Shown here piece after piece: positions 17,855 through 19,430 of a DNA stretch of 19,430 bases. The stretch covers positions 248,971 to 268,400 of the forward strand of contig NW_019091579.1 in the NCBI RefSeq assembly GCF_001949145.1, read 5' to 3'. Position numbers and translations under genes: made by a program. This DNA is from Acanthaster planci (lineage: Eukaryota; Echinodermata; Asteroidea; Valvatida; Acanthasteridae). The notes below the pieces were generated by a model. The model saw only the letters and a list, made by a program, of their open reading frames with translations. It ran no database searches and was not told where the DNA came from. The stretch's first letter is position 1. Each line of letters begins with the position of its first letter.

Positions 17855-18781
17855 TGATTAAGGATAACAGTGCTCGACTGTTAATTTTACCCTTATCACA
17901 AGCCGTTTTGGACCTCTTCTGGCACGAGAACGGTATAATTGTTGGAAGAACGCATACAAAAAATTAGTTACATCATACATAAACCTTCGAAGCAGCAGGC
18001 GTATCCTTTACTTTAGAATATTATTATCCTTTTTTGTGAGTAGACATGCCACAGCGGACACCAGGCCTCGACTGCCGCCCGCTCAAGTCGCCCGACTTAC
18101 CCATTATAACTAGAGATCGGGAGGCGTAATAGAGGGGATTATATCGATTGTTAATTAATAACACCTTTTGTCTCCCCGGTTTAGAAATTAGAAAAAAAAT
18201 TGTCCCTCATCCCCTTCCAGAAATAAATCCTTTTATGGGGTGCTGGAGACAACCCCAACAATATTTAGACTTTTTCAATAATACTTGGTGTCCATCGAGG
18301 TCAAATTCCAGAGAACTTCACCCAGTTTTCGGACTTTCTAAAAGCTACTGGGAAGGCACCCAGGGGTCAACTGAATCAGAAAACCCCTCGAATGAATCAG
18401 TAAAGACAAGTCTGTGATAAATTTGAGAGCTGGCTAAAACCATGACATTGTGAACAAAAATAGTTTTATAAAGAAAAAACATGACACCTCCTAGCGAAAC
18501 GACGGAACGATTCGTAACCGTTTCACCCATCCTTTGATTAGAAACCGGTCACTTGTTCTTAAGTTTCTTGAAAGTACGTGTCACAGTTTAAACAAAGCGC
18601 GAACTGGGAAAAAAAGACCACGTCAGAAATCAAAGGCAATCAAATTTGTTACATCATCACGTCCTACGAAATGACACGCAGCCTCATTACCGAAGAAATG
18701 TCATCATGGACGCACTCGATTACTCAACCAGACCGTCTATACCTTGATAAACGGTTAAATAATACGAAACGGTGGTTAGGT

Positions 18782-18869
18782 CTCTCATCGCGCAGTGCAA
18801 CAACTCCCATCGCGAAGTGCAACGACTCCCATCCCGCAGTGCAATGACTCTTATCGCGCCATGCAATGT
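18782..18869. repeat. Four tandem units of 22 bp
   Basis: Units start at 18782, 18804, 18826 and 18848, with consensus CTCCCATCGCGCAGTGCAAC plus GA. The copies differ by one to five bases; the last is the most diverged. Confidence 0.85.
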
Positions 18870-18904
18870 GGCGTGAATAGAGCACCATAATTATTCACTC
18901 TGTT

Positions 18905-19073
18905 AGAATTCTACAACCTTTGGGGAGGGCGACCAAAAGTATCCACTAAACTTGGCATTCAGAATTCTTCCCCTTCAGTGGGGGAACGCATCAAAATAGT
19001 CACTAAAGTTCGCTGTCAGAATTCTGCCCTTATTTCGACGTCGGATCAAAGTATATTCACTTAAATTACGAAC
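18905..19073. repeat. Three tandem units of about 57 bp
   Basis: Each unit begins AGAATTCT (18905, 18961, 19018) and continues with a CCTT/CCCTT block, GATCAAA or GACCAAA, AGTAT or TAGT, and CACTAAA or CACTTAA. Identity is moderate, so the array is old. Confidence 0.7.
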
Positions 19074-19083
19074 ACGAACAAGC

Positions 19084-19155
19084 AATGAAACGGCCGAGCG
19101 GTTAAACTCTTGGGTAGCAGATCGTCAGACTGTGGGTTCGAATCCCAGGGGTGGC
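19084..19155 (+). repeat. tRNA-derived SINE head (tRNA-like, not a working tRNA)
   Basis: An A box (CGGCCGAGCGGTTAA at 19091-19105) and a perfect B box (GGTTCGAATCC at 19135-19145) stand at tRNA spacing and a T8 run follows, as for RNA polymerase III units. GGCCGAGCGGTT is typical of Leu/Ser tRNAs. The acceptor arms do not pair (AATGAAA against GGGTGGC), the D stem is broken and there is no long variable arm. This fits a SINE or decayed tRNA copy. Confidence 0.6.
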
Positions 19156-19163
19156 TTTTTTTT

Positions 19164-19430
19164 ATTTCCCCAACGCTTGCTGTCAGTCAGTAGTTATAAG
19201 AGACTCTAATTCACCCCCGTCAAATACCAACAGTACCTTAGCCCACGGGATAAGCTCTGCGGTTGGGACTGTCCGCGAAGTCCAGGTGAGCGCCTTAGTA
19301 CAGGTTCGAGACGTATGGCCGACTCGGTGGCCAGGGCTTAGGGGCCTGTCTCGTTTCCTCCCTTGCATGGTCGCTCGAATCCTTTTTAGGGTTAAATGGA
19401 TGGGCAGGGAGGAAGTGCGTTGGGCCGGGA
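19164..19430. other. GC-richer end, possibly the body of the SINE or another element
   Basis: Follows the tRNA-like unit. It contains GGTTCGAGAC (B-box-like) and GGCCGACTCGGTGGCC (a near-palindrome) at about 19302-19333. No coding frame is supported. It runs off the right edge. Confidence 0.3.

Larger units (their letters stand above)
17096..18781. other. Mostly featureless stretch
   Basis: Besides the speculative exon and the CTCF-like site I see no gene or repeat. The open frames at 17284-17475, 17638-17967, 18148-18417 and 18578-18847 (plus) and 18345-18530 (minus) have no domain or splice pattern that I could support. Confidence 0.4.

Noticed and set aside
17638-17967. 109-codon plus-strand frame
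   Set aside because: No domain, no clear splice sites, and codon make-up not different from intergenic DNA. Noted but not supported.
19084-19155. Functional tRNA-Leu or tRNA-Ser gene
   Set aside because: The acceptor ends do not pair, the D stem is broken and the long variable arm is absent, although the A and B boxes are good.

Overview
This window is nuclear DNA of a metazoan, not a prokaryote. Both recognisable genes are split by introns with standard GT/AG borders, and they encode animal protein families (an SS18/CREST chromatin subunit and an RNF114/RNF166-type RING ligase). The DNA is AT-rich, carries many small inverted-repeat elements, and is peppered with the palindrome TACATGTA. 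I read this as a marine invertebrate, with an echinoderm as my best guess. That guess rests on the general look of the DNA and is not proven by the window.

Left third (1-6931, minus strand): the 5' seven coding exons of an SS18-like gene. Transcription starts to the right of 6931 and runs off the left edge, so the C-terminal QPGY-type part is missing. The SNH domain is spread over exons 1-3. Exon 4 holds a tract of about 144 residues made almost only of Gln, His and Pro. Exons 5-7 are all symmetric phase 1-1 exons. Intron 1 appears to use a GC donor and contains a foldback element with three 91-bp tandem units.

Middle (6932-8293): a divergent intergenic spacer of about 1.36 kb, with CpG-rich DNA near the SS18 start and a 352-bp inverted-repeat element (7461-7812).

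Centre (8294-12941, plus strand): a complete five-exon gene for a 216-residue E3 ubiquitin ligase with RING, C2HC and C2H2-type fingers and a UIM-like C-terminus. Its introns hold a Tc1-like inverted-repeat insertion, one copy of a roughly 150-bp foldback family (the second copy lies just downstream of the stop) and a 350-bp inverted-repeat candidate.

Right third (12942-19430): mostly non-coding. It holds the probable 3' UTR of the RING gene, a clear 183-bp MITE with TA flanks (15743-15925), one doubtful minus-strand exon for a single-pass membrane protein (16853-17095), and a repeat-rich end (22-bp and 57-bp tandem arrays, then a tRNA-like SINE head at 19084-19155).

I saw no operon, CRISPR array, phage or new multi-gene system. 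The two genes are unrelated in function, one in chromatin remodelling and one in ubiquitin signalling. The most notable points are the Gln/His/Pro expansion, the GC-AG intron and the density of different foldback elements.
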